Source: DASYQV01 sp036005125 (GTDB lineage: Bacteria; Acidobacteriota; Vicinamibacteria; Vicinamibacterales; UBA2999). From it: a stretch of DNA of 22,004 bases. The stretch spans positions 1 to 22,004 of the forward strand of contig DASYQV010000296.1 of assembly GCA_036005125.1 (NCBI GenBank). Direction: 5' to 3'. Below the pieces are notes generated by a model. The model ran no database searches. It was not told where the DNA came from and was given only the letters and a program-made list of their open reading frames with translations. This document shows, one piece after another, positions 1-6,823 of this stretch; position 1 is the stretch's first letter; each line of letters starts with the position of its first letter. The position numbers were made by a program, and so were the translations under genes.

Positions 1-1
1 G

Positions 2-256
2 CCGAACTGCAGCGCTCATGCGGAGCGGTTCGTCCGTTCCATCAAAGAAGAATGCCTCGACCGCCTCATCCCGCTCGGGGAGCGGCACTTCCGTCGTGCG
101 CTTGCCGAATTCATCGCACATTATCACGGTGAACGGAACCATCAAGGCCTCGGCAACGGTCTCATCGACGCCGCGGATGATGCCCATTCAGGCGGTGCGA
201 TTCGTCGACGGCAACGCCTCGGCGGACTTCTCAGCTACTACCATCGTGCGGCCTGA
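2..256 (+). CDS. Integrase-core transposase, C-terminal part (5' end outside window)
   Basis: The reading frame is open from the left edge to a TGA at 254-256. It encodes the end of a DDE/integrase-core (rve) transposase. Visible features are an AHAERFVRSIKEECLDR stretch, which is the region around the last catalytic Glu in this family, followed by HYHGERNHQGLGN and a basic tail RRRQRLGG. These match the C-terminus of integrase-core transposases common in Acidobacteriota and related soil bacteria. The catalytic Asp residues would lie left of the window, so activity cannot be judged. There is no start codon because the gene is cut by the edge. The bases from 257 to about 350 probably hold the end of the insertion sequence, but I see no clear terminal inverted repeat. 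Family-level confidence is high; the exact IS group is uncertain. Confidence 0.8.
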   Translation, partial: PNCSAHAERFVRSIKEECLDRLIPLGERHFRRALAEFIAHYHGERNHQGLGNGLIDAADDAHSGGAIRRRQRLGGLLSYYHRAA

Positions 257-373
257 TCGCGAACCGCGCGTCCGGGGTCGGGCGGAATTTTCGGACATTA
301 CGGGCGGAAGTCGACGCGGGATGCGCTCGATCGGTTAGCAGAAGGACGTGGCTGCGACGTGGCCTTTGTGGGC

Positions 374-379
374 TATAAT
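374..379 (+). promoter_or_regulatory. -10 hexamer TATAAT upstream of the cytochrome gene
   Basis: A perfect sigma-70 consensus -10 hexamer lies 33 nt upstream of the TTG start at 413. No good -35 hexamer is seen 16-18 nt upstream, and there is no TGn extension, so promoter activity is an inference. It sits between the transposase tail and the cytochrome operon and could drive the latter. Confidence 0.4.
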
Positions 380-401
380 TCGCCGGCAACACCCCAGCGG
401 G

Positions 402-406
402 GGAGG
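402..406 (+). promoter_or_regulatory. Ribosome binding site GGAGG deciding a TTG start
   Basis: GGAGG lies 6 nt before TTG at 413-415. It places the start directly at a Sec signal peptide rather than at the in-frame ATG at 359, which lacks a comparable site and would add 18 residues ahead of the signal. Confidence 0.65.
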
Positions 407-412
407 AAATTC

Positions 413-1006
413 TTGCCTACACGGCTTGTTTTCGGCGTTCTGGTCGTTGTGGCCGCGCTGGCCGCCCCGGCAAAAACCGCTGAGATCATCCCAGATCCGA
501 GCACGAATCGAGAATTCAGCGCCAAGTTGGCTGTCTGCAACGAATGCCACGGCGTGGACGGCGTGCGCAGAATTGCAACCATTCCGGTGATCTGGGGTCA
601 ACACGAAAATTACCTGGTAAAACAGCTGCATGACTTCGAAAGTGGAGATCGAAACGACGAGGTCATGTCGTGGATGACAAAAACCCTCACGCAGGAAGAA
701 CTGAGGGCCGCAGCGGCTTATTTCGCGAAACAGACATGGCCGGCGCGATCCGCTGGCGCCGCCTCGCCGCCGCCCCCTGGAATCGCTGGATGCCAGGCGT
801 GTCATGCGAAGGACTTCCTTGGTGCCAGGCAGACTGAACGCATAGCGACACCGCGGCTGGCCGGCCTCAGCTACGAATATCTGGTCGAGGCGATGCGCCG
901 CTTCGCCGAAGGTGAGCGGAAGAACGATGCTGCCATGATGAAGATGATGGCAGCGATTCCGCCCGCCGACCGGGAGGCGATTGCGCGTTACCTATCCGGC
1001 CTCTGA
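413..1006 (+). CDS. Exported diheme c-type cytochrome (c4/c553-like)
   Basis: The 197-residue protein begins at TTG 413, chosen by the GGAGG site and an immediately following Sec signal (basic start, then VFGVLVVVAALAA, likely cut near residue 20-23). Two haem-binding motifs are visible, CNECH (42-46) and CQACH (127-131), separated by a proline-rich linker (119-122). Met85/Met88 and the Met cluster near DAAMMKMMAAIP are the likely sixth ligands. Two CxxCH lobes in about 170 mature residues fit the cytochrome c4 group of periplasmic electron carriers. The gene lies 163 nt upstream of the SoxC-like gene on the same strand. I infer that it accepts electrons from the molybdoenzyme/cytochrome pair and hands them to a terminal oxidase. 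Exact subfamily is uncertain. Confidence 0.85.
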   Translation: MPTRLVFGVLVVVAALAAPAKTAEIIPDPSTNREFSAKLAVCNECHGVDGVRRIATIPVIWGQHENYLVKQLHDFESGDRNDEVMSWMTKTLTQEELRAAAAYFAKQTWPARSAGAASPPPPGIAGCQACHAKDFLGARQTERIATPRLAGLSYEYLVEAMRRFAEGERKNDAAMMKMMAAIPPADREAIARYLSGL

Positions 1007-1169
1007 TCGGCTGCAGCGTGAATGTACAGATGTTCCCGCTTCTCATAATCTCCTGCGCTTCGAGTTGACACGCTGACGATTTTATCGAACACCTCGACAT
1101 TGGTTCGCGAACGACATCGGGCCAAGGCAACGCTCAAATTGGAAGTTCGGGAGCACGGGAGGAGGAATC

Positions 1170-2399
1170 ATGGACTCCAATCGATCCAGCCGAAGGCGGT
1201 TCCTGAAACACACTGCTGCACTGGCTGGTGTGGCCACTGGCGCAGGATTGACCCTGAGAGGCCAGTCAGCTCGAGCACAACACGTCCACGGCGAGCCTCC
1301 GCGCCGAGGGGCCAGATACCGCATCGATCACATGACGCACTACACTCCGATTCAGGATTATGCGGGCATCATCACGCCGGCCCCGCTCCACTTCATGCAA
1401 CAACACTCGTCAGAGTTTCCAGAAATCGATGCGCAGCAACATCGCCTCACGATCCACGGCTTGGTGGATCGTCCTTTGAGTTTCACGGTGAACGAGCTGA
1501 AGCGGCTGCCTTCCGTATCCCGGATTCATTTCCTGGAATGCCATGGAAACAGCTCTCCCGCGAACCATGGTGCTGGCAATCCGACCATGGGGTCGCCTGT
1601 CCAGTTCATCCACGGCATGACGAGTTGCAGCGAATGGAGCGGCGTGCCGCTCTCCGTGTTGTTGAACGAGGCTGGCCTGAAGAAAGAGGCGAGCTGGTTG
1701 GTTTTGGAAGGGGGGGACGCTGGCAAGTTTACTCACACGCTTCCGCTGGCAAAGGCCATGGAAGACGTGATCGTGGCCTACGGCCAGAATGGCGAGCCGT
1801 TGCGCGTTGAGCAGGGTTACCCGATTCGGCTGGTCGTCCCCGGCTGGGAAGCGCCCTTCAGCGTGAAGTATTTGAGACACATCAAGGTGGTGGACCAGCC
1901 CTACATGGCCTGGAATGAAAGCATGAATCATTCGATCACGAGACCCGACCTGCGCGGCAAAGCGCGCTGGTACCATTTTCAGTTTGGCCCGAAATCCGTG
2001 ATTACGCGGCCTTCCGCCGGAGTGGACACGCTCGGCCGGGGATATGTCCAGATTACCGGCCTGGCCTGGTCTGGTGCGGGCGTGGTCCGCAAGGTCGAAG
2101 TGTCGACCGACGCCGGACGGAGTTGGAAGGAAGCGAAGCGTCATCCGCCGGTGCTTCCGAGGGCGCATACCCGGTTTACTTTCGACTGGGCTTGGAACGG
2201 AGAGGAGACGATGATCCAATCTCGTTGCACGGACGAAGCGGGTGAAGTACAGCCGTCGCTGGCGGAGTTGAGTAAAAACTGGGGGATGGACGTGGAATAT
2301 TGGAACAAGACCCCACGTCCCCGCGCCATTCATTTCAATGCCATTCAACCCTGGAAAATCGATCGCGATGGGAGCATTTTCGATGTCCTGTTCGCTTAG
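1170..2399 (+). CDS. soxC: SoxC-like sulfite/sulfane dehydrogenase, molybdopterin subunit (Tat-exported)
   Basis: This 409-residue protein belongs to the sulfite oxidase family of mononuclear molybdenum enzymes and is closest by eye to SoxC, the sulfane dehydrogenase subunit. The start ATG follows a GGAGGAGG site. A twin-arginine signal SRRRFLK (7-13) precedes a hydrophobic stretch and an AQ-type cleavage region near residue 37, so a folded cofactor-loaded enzyme is exported. The Mo-ligand Cys is probably Cys124 in ECHGNS. A SoxC-typical stretch VAYGQNGEPLRVEQGYPIR and VVDQPYM follow, then the Ig-like dimerisation domain (about 290-385). It overlaps the next gene, a c-type cytochrome, as soxC overlaps or abuts soxD elsewhere. 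No soxXYZAB is visible, so a stand-alone sulfite dehydrogenase (SorA-like) role is equally possible. Confidence 0.85.
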   Translation: MDSNRSSRRRFLKHTAALAGVATGAGLTLRGQSARAQHVHGEPPRRGARYRIDHMTHYTPIQDYAGIITPAPLHFMQQHSSEFPEIDAQQHRLTIHGLVDRPLSFTVNELKRLPSVSRIHFLECHGNSSPANHGAGNPTMGSPVQFIHGMTSCSEWSGVPLSVLLNEAGLKKEASWLVLEGGDAGKFTHTLPLAKAMEDVIVAYGQNGEPLRVEQGYPIRLVVPGWEAPFSVKYLRHIKVVDQPYMAWNESMNHSITRPDLRGKARWYHFQFGPKSVITRPSAGVDTLGRGYVQITGLAWSGAGVVRKVEVSTDAGRSWKEAKRHPPVLPRAHTRFTFDWAWNGEETMIQSRCTDEAGEVQPSLAELSKNWGMDVEYWNKTPRPRAIHFNAIQPWKIDRDGSIFDVLFA

Positions 2400-2961
2400 A
2401 TTCCTCCTGCCGGTGATGATCCTGGCAGTCCCGGTGGCGGCGCTGACGCAGTCGCAGCCGCGTCTTTATCCGAATCTGGGCACGCCCCTGAGCCAGGCAG
2501 AAATCCAGAGCTTTGACCGCATGATTGGCCCGGAGGGAAAGGAACTTCCTGCAGGGCGCGGAACCGCCAAGGAAGGCGCGGAGACCTATGCCAGGCGCTG
2601 CGAGATATGCCACGGGAAGAACGGCGAAAAGGGGCTGCTCCGGAGTCTGGTGATCGGCCGTCCCGGCCAGCCTTATCGCGGCACTTTTTACGGTGAGGAA
2701 AAGAACGGTCCAAGCTACTACCCGTACGCCACGATCGCATGGGACTATATCAACCGCGCGATGCCCCCCAGCAATCCTGGATCGCTCACCGCGAGCGAAG
2801 TCTACGCCCTGGTCGCGTTTCTGTACTACCGGAACGGCATCATCAAAGAAAACGAGGTCATGGACGAGAAGACTCTGCCGAAGGTCGAAATGCCGAACCG
2901 GAATGGCTTCGTTCCAGCAGTGCCGGTGTATCCCCCCGAAAAGAAACCCAGTTGGTACTGA
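2383..2961 (+). CDS. Monoheme cytochrome c, SoxD/SorB-like partner of the molybdoenzyme
   Basis: The 192-residue protein has one haem motif, CEICH (73-77), with Met127 in RAMPPSNPG as the likely sixth ligand. An N-terminal Sec signal (LRFLLPVMILAVPVAA, residues 5-20) supports the start at ATG 2383, which has GGGAG 8 nt upstream. Longer in-frame starts at 2338 and 2368 would bury that signal. The gene overlaps the end of the SoxC-like gene by 17 nt, suggesting coupled translation and a stable enzyme/electron-acceptor complex in the periplasm. Classical SoxD is larger and diheme; this protein has only one haem, closer in haem number to SorB of sulfite:cytochrome c oxidoreductase. The 286 bases after it, up to the convergent dehalogenase gene, show no convincing gene and no T-tailed terminator. 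Confidence 0.8.
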   Translation: MSCSLRFLLPVMILAVPVAALTQSQPRLYPNLGTPLSQAEIQSFDRMIGPEGKELPAGRGTAKEGAETYARRCEICHGKNGEKGLLRSLVIGRPGQPYRGTFYGEEKNGPSYYPYATIAWDYINRAMPPSNPGSLTASEVYALVAFLYYRNGIIKENEVMDEKTLPKVEMPNRNGFVPAVPVYPPEKKPSWY

Positions 2962-3247
2962 GACGAATGGAACATTACGAGCGCGCGAAGCGAGCGACGT
3001 GCGACTCGATCACCTCGCTTGATGGCCAGTCTCGCGATCCCGGATGTCTGCCCGCAACCCGAACCTGTTTCCTTCGACGCACGCTTGTTCCCACATTTCT
3101 CTATTCTCGGGATCCCTCACGACGCGCCAGCGGGTGTGGGGGTGCGTAAATTCGAGGAGATACGCGACATTACGCGATTACCGCGCCAGCTCCCGAGCCT
3201 ACCTACCGCGGCCGGGGTCGGATGAACGACGCGGTCAAAGCCCAGAT

Positions 3248-4087
3248 CTAGGCCATGAGCCTGGCGGCGAGATCGTTCAAATCGTTAGCTGCAACGTCGA
3301 CCCTGAATTTCGGAATCGACGTGCCCCTGCCAGGGCCACCTTCGTTCGGACGAGCCACGGCCCCGGTTTTCATGCCTACCGCGGCCGCGCCTTCGAAATC
3401 GCCGGTGTGACCAGCTGCGCCAATCATCATGCATTCGTTGGTCTTCAGCCCGAACGCTTCGCAGGACATCGTATAGACTCTGGGCGCGGGCTTGTACGTG
3501 CGCGCGATTTCTGCGCCAAGGATGGCGTCGAAGCGGATGTTATTGTGTCGGGCGATATCTGCCATCATGGCGATGTTCCCGTTCGAACAGGGGGCAAGCA
3601 GGAAGTTCTTTCCAAGAGCCGCCATTCCTGAGGTCGCGTCGGGCCAGCCATCGAGCCGGTGCCATGCGAGATGCAGCTGCTCGAAGACATCCTTTGCCAG
3701 GTCTTTGACGCCGAAGCGGGGCAGAACACGTTCGAGGTTTTGCCGGAACAGCGAATCGAGGGGAACGAACGGGATCCTGCCCTCGCGCACGGGGACGATC
3801 GACGGTCCGTATTCGCCCAGCCATGCGCGGCCGAATGCCTGCCAATCGAGATCGATGCCGCGTGGCTTCAATATCTTCTCGGCTTCGCGTGGCAGCGTCG
3901 TCCACATATCCAGCACCGTGCCGAACATGTCGAACAACAGGGCCTTCACGCCGTACTTGCGGCTACCTTGCACGCTCACTTGCGAGTACGCCGGACGAGC
4001 CAGCACGAGTCCAGTGCCCGCCAGAATCGTGCTTGCAGCGAGCGAACCTGCACCCTGTAAGAAATCGCGTCGCCCGAAATTGTCCAT
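3248..4087 (-). CDS. Type II haloacid dehalogenase-like HAD hydrolase with Tat signal
   Basis: The 279-residue protein starts after a strong AGGGGGGAGGA-type site just before the ATG. It carries the HAD motifs of the L-2-haloacid dehalogenase group: nucleophile Asp53 in LLFDMFGTVLD, Ser168-Asn169 in SNGN (motif II), Lys199 in YKPAPRVY (motif III), and Asp230 in the motif IV region. Family members displace a halide, or sometimes phosphate, through an aspartyl-enzyme ester. Residues 1-36 form a twin-arginine signal (GRRDFLQGAG, then a hydrophobic run and an RPAYSQ cleavage-like site), which is unusual because these enzymes are normally cytoplasmic. It is transcribed toward the cytochrome/SoxC operon. 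The substrate is unknown; a non-dehalogenase phosphatase role remains possible. Confidence 0.85.
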   Translation of the reverse strand: MDNFGRRDFLQGAGSLAASTILAGTGLVLARPAYSQVSVQGSRKYGVKALLFDMFGTVLDMWTTLPREAEKILKPRGIDLDWQAFGRAWLGEYGPSIVPVREGRIPFVPLDSLFRQNLERVLPRFGVKDLAKDVFEQLHLAWHRLDGWPDATSGMAALGKNFLLAPCSNGNIAMMADIARHNNIRFDAILGAEIARTYKPAPRVYTMSCEAFGLKTNECMMIGAAGHTGDFEGAAAVGMKTGAVARPNEGGPGRGTSIPKFRVDVAANDLNDLAARLMA

Positions 4088-4163
4088 GTCCTCCCCCCTT
4101 CAAACAGCTTGGAGCCAGGTGTACGACGCGGGAGCGACTGCAGCCGGGCCATACGAGGCGACT

Positions 4164-4225
4164 TAGCCCGTTATGCGGCCACACACGCGAATTTTGTACT
4201 CGTTGTGCGACCGCATAACGGGCTA
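4164..4225. repeat. Perfect 15-bp inverted repeat with 32-nt spacer
   Basis: The arms TAGCCCGTTATGCGG (4164-4178) and CCGCATAACGGGCTA (4211-4225) are exact reverse complements. Similarity continues inward (CCACACA against TGTGCGA). The arms contain the heptamers GTTATGC and GCATAAC, which resemble degenerate integron R boxes, but in the order R' then R''. That order would fit the junction between two attC sites rather than one site. It lies between the dehalogenase gene start and the VOC gene, in a region with no intact gene. Confidence 0.85.
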
Positions 4226-4242
4226 GGCGCGCGAAGCGCGCC
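4226..4242. repeat. Perfect hairpin GGCGCGC-GAA-GCGCGCC
   Basis: A 7-bp all-GC stem closes a GAA triloop. The central GCGAAGC is known as an exceptionally stable single-stranded DNA mini-hairpin. It abuts the preceding inverted repeat and is followed by AAAAG rather than a T tract on the plus strand; neither strand shows a standard terminator tail. Confidence 0.8.
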
Positions 4243-4254
4243 AAAAGATGCTGG

Positions 4255-4314
4255 TCTAACCAGCCGACGGGCTCTGCCCGGGATATCAAGGGCAGAGCCC
4301 CTTGGCTGGTTAGA
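4255..4314. repeat. Long two-step hairpin, attC-like
   Basis: The outer stem TCTAACCAGCC (4255-4265) pairs perfectly with GGCTGGTTAGA (4304-4314). A 3x3 internal loop (GAC/CTT) follows, then the inner stem GGGCTCTGCCC (4269-4279) with GGGCAGAGCCC (4290-4300) and a 10-nt loop. The outer heptamers GTCTAAC (4254-4260) and GTTAGAA (4309-4315) fit the integron R-box pattern RYYYAAC...GTTRRRY except for the last base. Length and stem-spacer-stem layout resemble an attC site, but the typical extrahelical bases are not obvious. It is not a simple terminator because no T tract follows. Confidence 0.8.
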
Positions 4315-4316
4315 AA

Positions 4317-4335
4317 CCCCGCGGAATGCGCGGGG
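4317..4335. repeat. Hairpin CCCCGCG-GAATG-CGCGGGG
   Basis: A perfect 7-bp GC stem with a 5-nt loop directly follows the long hairpin. It is the fourth strong inverted repeat within about 170 bases. Confidence 0.75.
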
Positions 4336-4601
4336 CGAATGCGCGCGCGATCCGGACGGGATCGGGAAGCTTCACCCCATTACGCAACTGTAGGCATTGT
4401 CCTGCGAGCTGGCGGCGATTTTCTTCGATCACATAGCGGAACACCTCTCGCCCCTTCCGATCCAGCCAGCCGATCGCGACGGCGAACAAGAGCCGAAGTG
4501 TCGGGGCGTCGAGTACGACCTGGAATCTATATCACGAGCCGTCGTTTCGCGTCCGCCGCTCGTCGATCCAGCAGAGGGACACTTCGGGCTCGGACGTTGG
4601 C

Positions 4602-4733
4602 TTTGGCAAACCGGCCACCATCGTTACGCCAGACACGATCGATTCTCCAGTGGCACCGGCAACTGATCGCCCCGAACTGGACCTACCCGAGGCGTCACAC
4701 TAGACCGTCCGGCGTGCTCCGGGAGATCCGGCG
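4602..4733 (+). pseudogene. Transposase remnant, frameshifted
   Basis: Two adjacent frames together give a typical integrase-family transposase stretch. The first frame reads KPATIVTPDT (4608-4637). The second reads ILQWHRQLIAPNWTYPRRH (from 4642) and then PSGVLREIRR. The break falls at ACACGATCGATTC, where an ATCG-like 4-bp duplication would explain the shift. Family members continue with RMAxENPxWGYxRIQGAL, which I cannot find here, so the 3' part is lost. Upstream, 4520-4600 may be decayed N-terminal sequence, but the match is weak. The remaining bases (4336-4601 and 4734-4936) show nothing else I can support. Confidence 0.6.
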
Positions 4734-4936
4734 CCCGCGCTGGACTCGGCGACATCGCACATGGATTGCAGAAGCGCGTGCGCGCGGGCTTTCTGGTTAC
4801 GAGCCGCCCACAGGCGGCCGAGCGAGATGGTGGCACGCAGCACGAACGTTCGAGCATGTTAGCGCGAGCCTTCTCAATCGCGTGGTGCGGGCGGTTTCAG
4901 CCCTGTGGTCGTTCCTATCGTCCCGGTGTTGCCGGC

Positions 4937-5323
4937 TTACGGCATGATCGGCTTGATCACCCCGATGACATTGCCTTCGGTGTCCTGGATGCGGGCATAG
5001 CGGCCCACGTTCGGGATGTCCATGATCTCACCGACCAGTCTGCCACCGGACTTCTTCGCCTTCTCGACGGCCGCATCGGCGTTGTCGACGGCGATGACGA
5101 GGACCGGAGAGCTCGCCGACGGGTCTCGCGTCATGAGCCCACCGTTGATGAACGCCCGGTCCTGCGGCATCCCCTGTTCGTCGGACGGTCCGGTCTGGAC
5201 CAGGACGTAGTTGCCCATGTCCGGCCCGAGCTGGTTCAACTTCCAGCCGAAGTTCTCGCTGTAGAACTTCTTCGCCCGTTCCATGTTGTCGGCCGGTATC
5301 TCGAAGTGCACGACTCTGTTCAT
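4937..5323 (-). CDS. VOC-family protein (glyoxalase/bleomycin-resistance fold)
   Basis: The 128-residue protein starts at ATG 5323 (MNRVVHFEIPADNMERAKKF), which fits the conserved beginning of this family. A longer in-frame start at 5428 would add 35 residues without similarity. Single-domain VOC proteins have two beta-alpha-beta-beta-beta modules. The first is visible as VVHFEIPADN...FYSENFGWKL, the second as LVIAVDNADAAVEKAKKSGG...GRYARIQDTEGNVIGVIKP. His6 and the Glu in DTEGN occupy positions that bind metal in many members. Likely cytoplasmic. Its role could be dioxygenase, lyase or small-molecule binding and cannot be fixed from sequence. It is the only clearly intact gene between the dehalogenase and the GH88-like enzyme. 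Confidence 0.85.
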   Translation of the reverse strand: MNRVVHFEIPADNMERAKKFYSENFGWKLNQLGPDMGNYVLVQTGPSDEQGMPQDRAFINGGLMTRDPSASSPVLVIAVDNADAAVEKAKKSGGRLVGEIMDIPNVGRYARIQDTEGNVIGVIKPIMP

Positions 5324-5756
5324 CTCACCTGTCTCCAAGACGGTATGCAGGTTGAGCCGCGCCGATTCCTTTCTGCCCGCGCGCGAAGTTTCGCGGCTCA
5401 GAATCGCATCGGTCAGCACCAACTGCAAGACCAGCGCTCAACAGACTGGGGCTCCGGCAGCCTGAGTGCTGCCGGACAGCCAGAAACCCGTACTGTAACC
5501 GCATGAGCTCTCTCCGGGCTCGTCACTCCTTCACCGGTAGCACCGTTAAGCAGATCGTCCGTGGGCTTACCCAACGACCGCGCGTCACACCGAGGCGCGG
5601 ACGGTTGACACTCACGGCGCTCAACTTCACACACGCGATGTAAACCACCATCCTCGCACTCTTCGACCGGTCAGCGAACGCCATTTTTGTCCGGAATGGC
5701 GGGCTCCTTGGACCCATTGGGTCAGGGATTGTGGAGCTCGGCAGGGGCAGTCTGTT
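5324..5756. other. Gene-free stretch, nothing recognised
   Basis: Between the VOC start and the VapC remnant I find no ORF with family resemblance on either strand. Short open frames here look like coding shadows or decayed sequence. The stretch would have to hold the VOC promoter, but no convincing -35/-10 pair stands out. Confidence 0.5.
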
Positions 5757-6017
5757 GGCTGTGACGTCGTCCAGGGATCGTTCCCCATCCTGCCGTACGA
5801 CGAGGCTGCGGCGACGTGGCACGGGAAAGAAAGGGCGCGACTTGAAGCGCTTGGCCGACCCGCTCCGTTCGTTGACGGTCAGATCGCAGCGATTGCCCAT
5901 GTGCATGCGCTTGTGCTGGCGACGACAAACGACAAGGACTTCGCCGGCTTCAAGGGACCGACGATCGAAAACTGGTCGAAGCGACATGTCCGCCAAAAGA
6001 GGACGGAACCAACGTGA
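5757..6017 (+). pseudogene. VapC-type PIN toxin, C-terminal remnant
   Basis: The frame ending at TGA 6015-6017 encodes DVVQGSFPILPYDEAAA, WHGKERARLEALGRPAPF, VDGQIAAIAHVHALVLATT and NDKDFAGFKG. This is the second half of a VapC-like PIN-domain ribonuclease toxin, including the acidic residues of DGQIA and NDKDF. The N-terminal half with its catalytic LLDTN-type Asp is missing. Upstream codons stay open but have no family resemblance and no start codon with a ribosome site. No VapB antitoxin precedes it. The GTG of the next ORF overlaps its stop (GTGA). It is presumably dead as a toxin. Confidence 0.75.
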
Positions 6018-6340
6018 GACGGATCGAGGTGGTCGGCACGATCGAAGAAAGCTGTCGCGTCCCACTGGACGAACCGGTTCCGGTCGCCGTTGACGAGCGC
6101 GCGCGCTTCATCGTGCTCGTCGGGGAAGATGAGCCGAACGCGCAGGTTATGACGCCCCGGGCAGCTGAAGTTCAGGGACGCAAACCGTACAGGTCGAACA
6201 GGCCGACCCGAGGTCGGCGTATGCGTCGCCGGCCCAACACGACCAGAGTGCGAGTCCCGCGTAGCCCGACGACCGGGCGGAAGCGAGAAACTCCGGCGCC
6301 CCTGTGGCGCGTCCCGGCGGCGGGCACTTCCTCGATGTAA
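6014..6340 (+). CDS. Short antitoxin-like ORF, probably decayed after residue 45
   Basis: GTG 6014 overlaps the stop of the VapC remnant. The first 45 residues (IEVVGTIEESCRVPLDEP, then a hydrophobic FIVLV stretch and an acidic GEDEP) resemble small conserved proteins often encoded beside PIN-domain toxins, which begin IEVxGTVDExxxLxLDxPLP and run to VIVLxPE. From about residue 46 on, the sequence becomes arginine-rich and low in complexity, unlike those families, so the gene has probably been cut or frameshifted there. The order toxin fragment then antitoxin-like is the reverse of most TA operons, so the two may come from different pairs. Function is uncertain. Confidence 0.35.
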   Translation: MRRIEVVGTIEESCRVPLDEPVPVAVDERARFIVLVGEDEPNAQVMTPRAAEVQGRKPYRSNRPTRGRRMRRRPNTTRVRVPRSPTTGRKRETPAPLWRVPAAGTSSM

Positions 6341-6805
6341 CAGGGAGCATCAAGGTCGTCCGGGCACGCCAGGCATCCTTTCTCGACACTTGTCCTGGCA
6401 AGCGATAACAATCTCTACAGGACCACGTACGGAGACGGTTTACCCGTCTATGGGTATGGAACCATTTTCAAAGTTACGGTCGCCGGTGCCTTCTCCGTGA
6501 TCCACAGGCTCGACGTGCCCGCGAAGGCCGGCATTTCTACGCGGGCGCCTGACGTGGCGTTCGCCTGGCGCCTGATCGACGCCGATCCGGCTCGAAGCTA
6601 CCGGTTTCAGATTCGCCTCGATAAGGGCGTCAACGCCTGCGACGCGGGTATCGAGGAATTTTTCGACGCCGGCAGCGCCACGAGCATGAATCTGACGCTC
6701 GATGCGCGGCGCTATCAGGGACAATCAGCGGACCTCGCCGTCCAGGCCGAGGACGACCGGGGCGTTCGAGTGTGTGAGCAGGGTCGCAGATTGTCTCTTC
6801 CTTGA
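6341..6805 (+). pseudogene. GloVer-repeat protein, C-terminal remnant
   Basis: The frame is open from just after a TAA at 6338-6340 to a stop at 6803-6805. Its first part reads HPFSTLVLASDNNLYRTTYG, then GYGTIFKVTVAGAFSVIHRLD. This is a clear copy of the GloVer-type beta repeat (DGNLYGTT...GxGTxFKxTxxG) found in long secreted proteins of Acidobacteriota. The second part (about 6510-6790) looks like a fibronectin-like or beta-sandwich domain, with FAWRLIDADPARSYRFQIRL and a Cys pair candidate. Normal members have many repeats and a signal peptide; both are missing, so this is a 5'-deleted remnant. The stop lies 18 nt before the GH88-like start codon. Confidence 0.6.
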
Positions 6806-6823
6806 TAGAGTGAGGAGAACCCG

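Noticed and set aside
1065..1070. Perfect TTGACA (-35 box) upstream of the SoxC-like gene
   Set aside because: No acceptable -10 hexamer lies 16-18 nt downstream; the nearest A/T-rich stretch is too close.
3019..3225. 68-residue frame between the cytochrome and dehalogenase genes
   Set aside because: No family resemblance and no clear ribosome site; likely chance.
4255..4314. Long hairpin as a rho-independent terminator
   Set aside because: No T tract follows on either strand, and the two-step stem with internal loop is not typical of terminators.
4339..4947. 202-residue plus-strand frame as an intact gene
   Set aside because: Only its middle matches a transposase, and the preceding conserved segment is in another frame, so it is a remnant.
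5523..6065. 180-residue minus-strand frame
   Set aside because: It is antisense to the clear VapC remnant and has no recognisable pattern.
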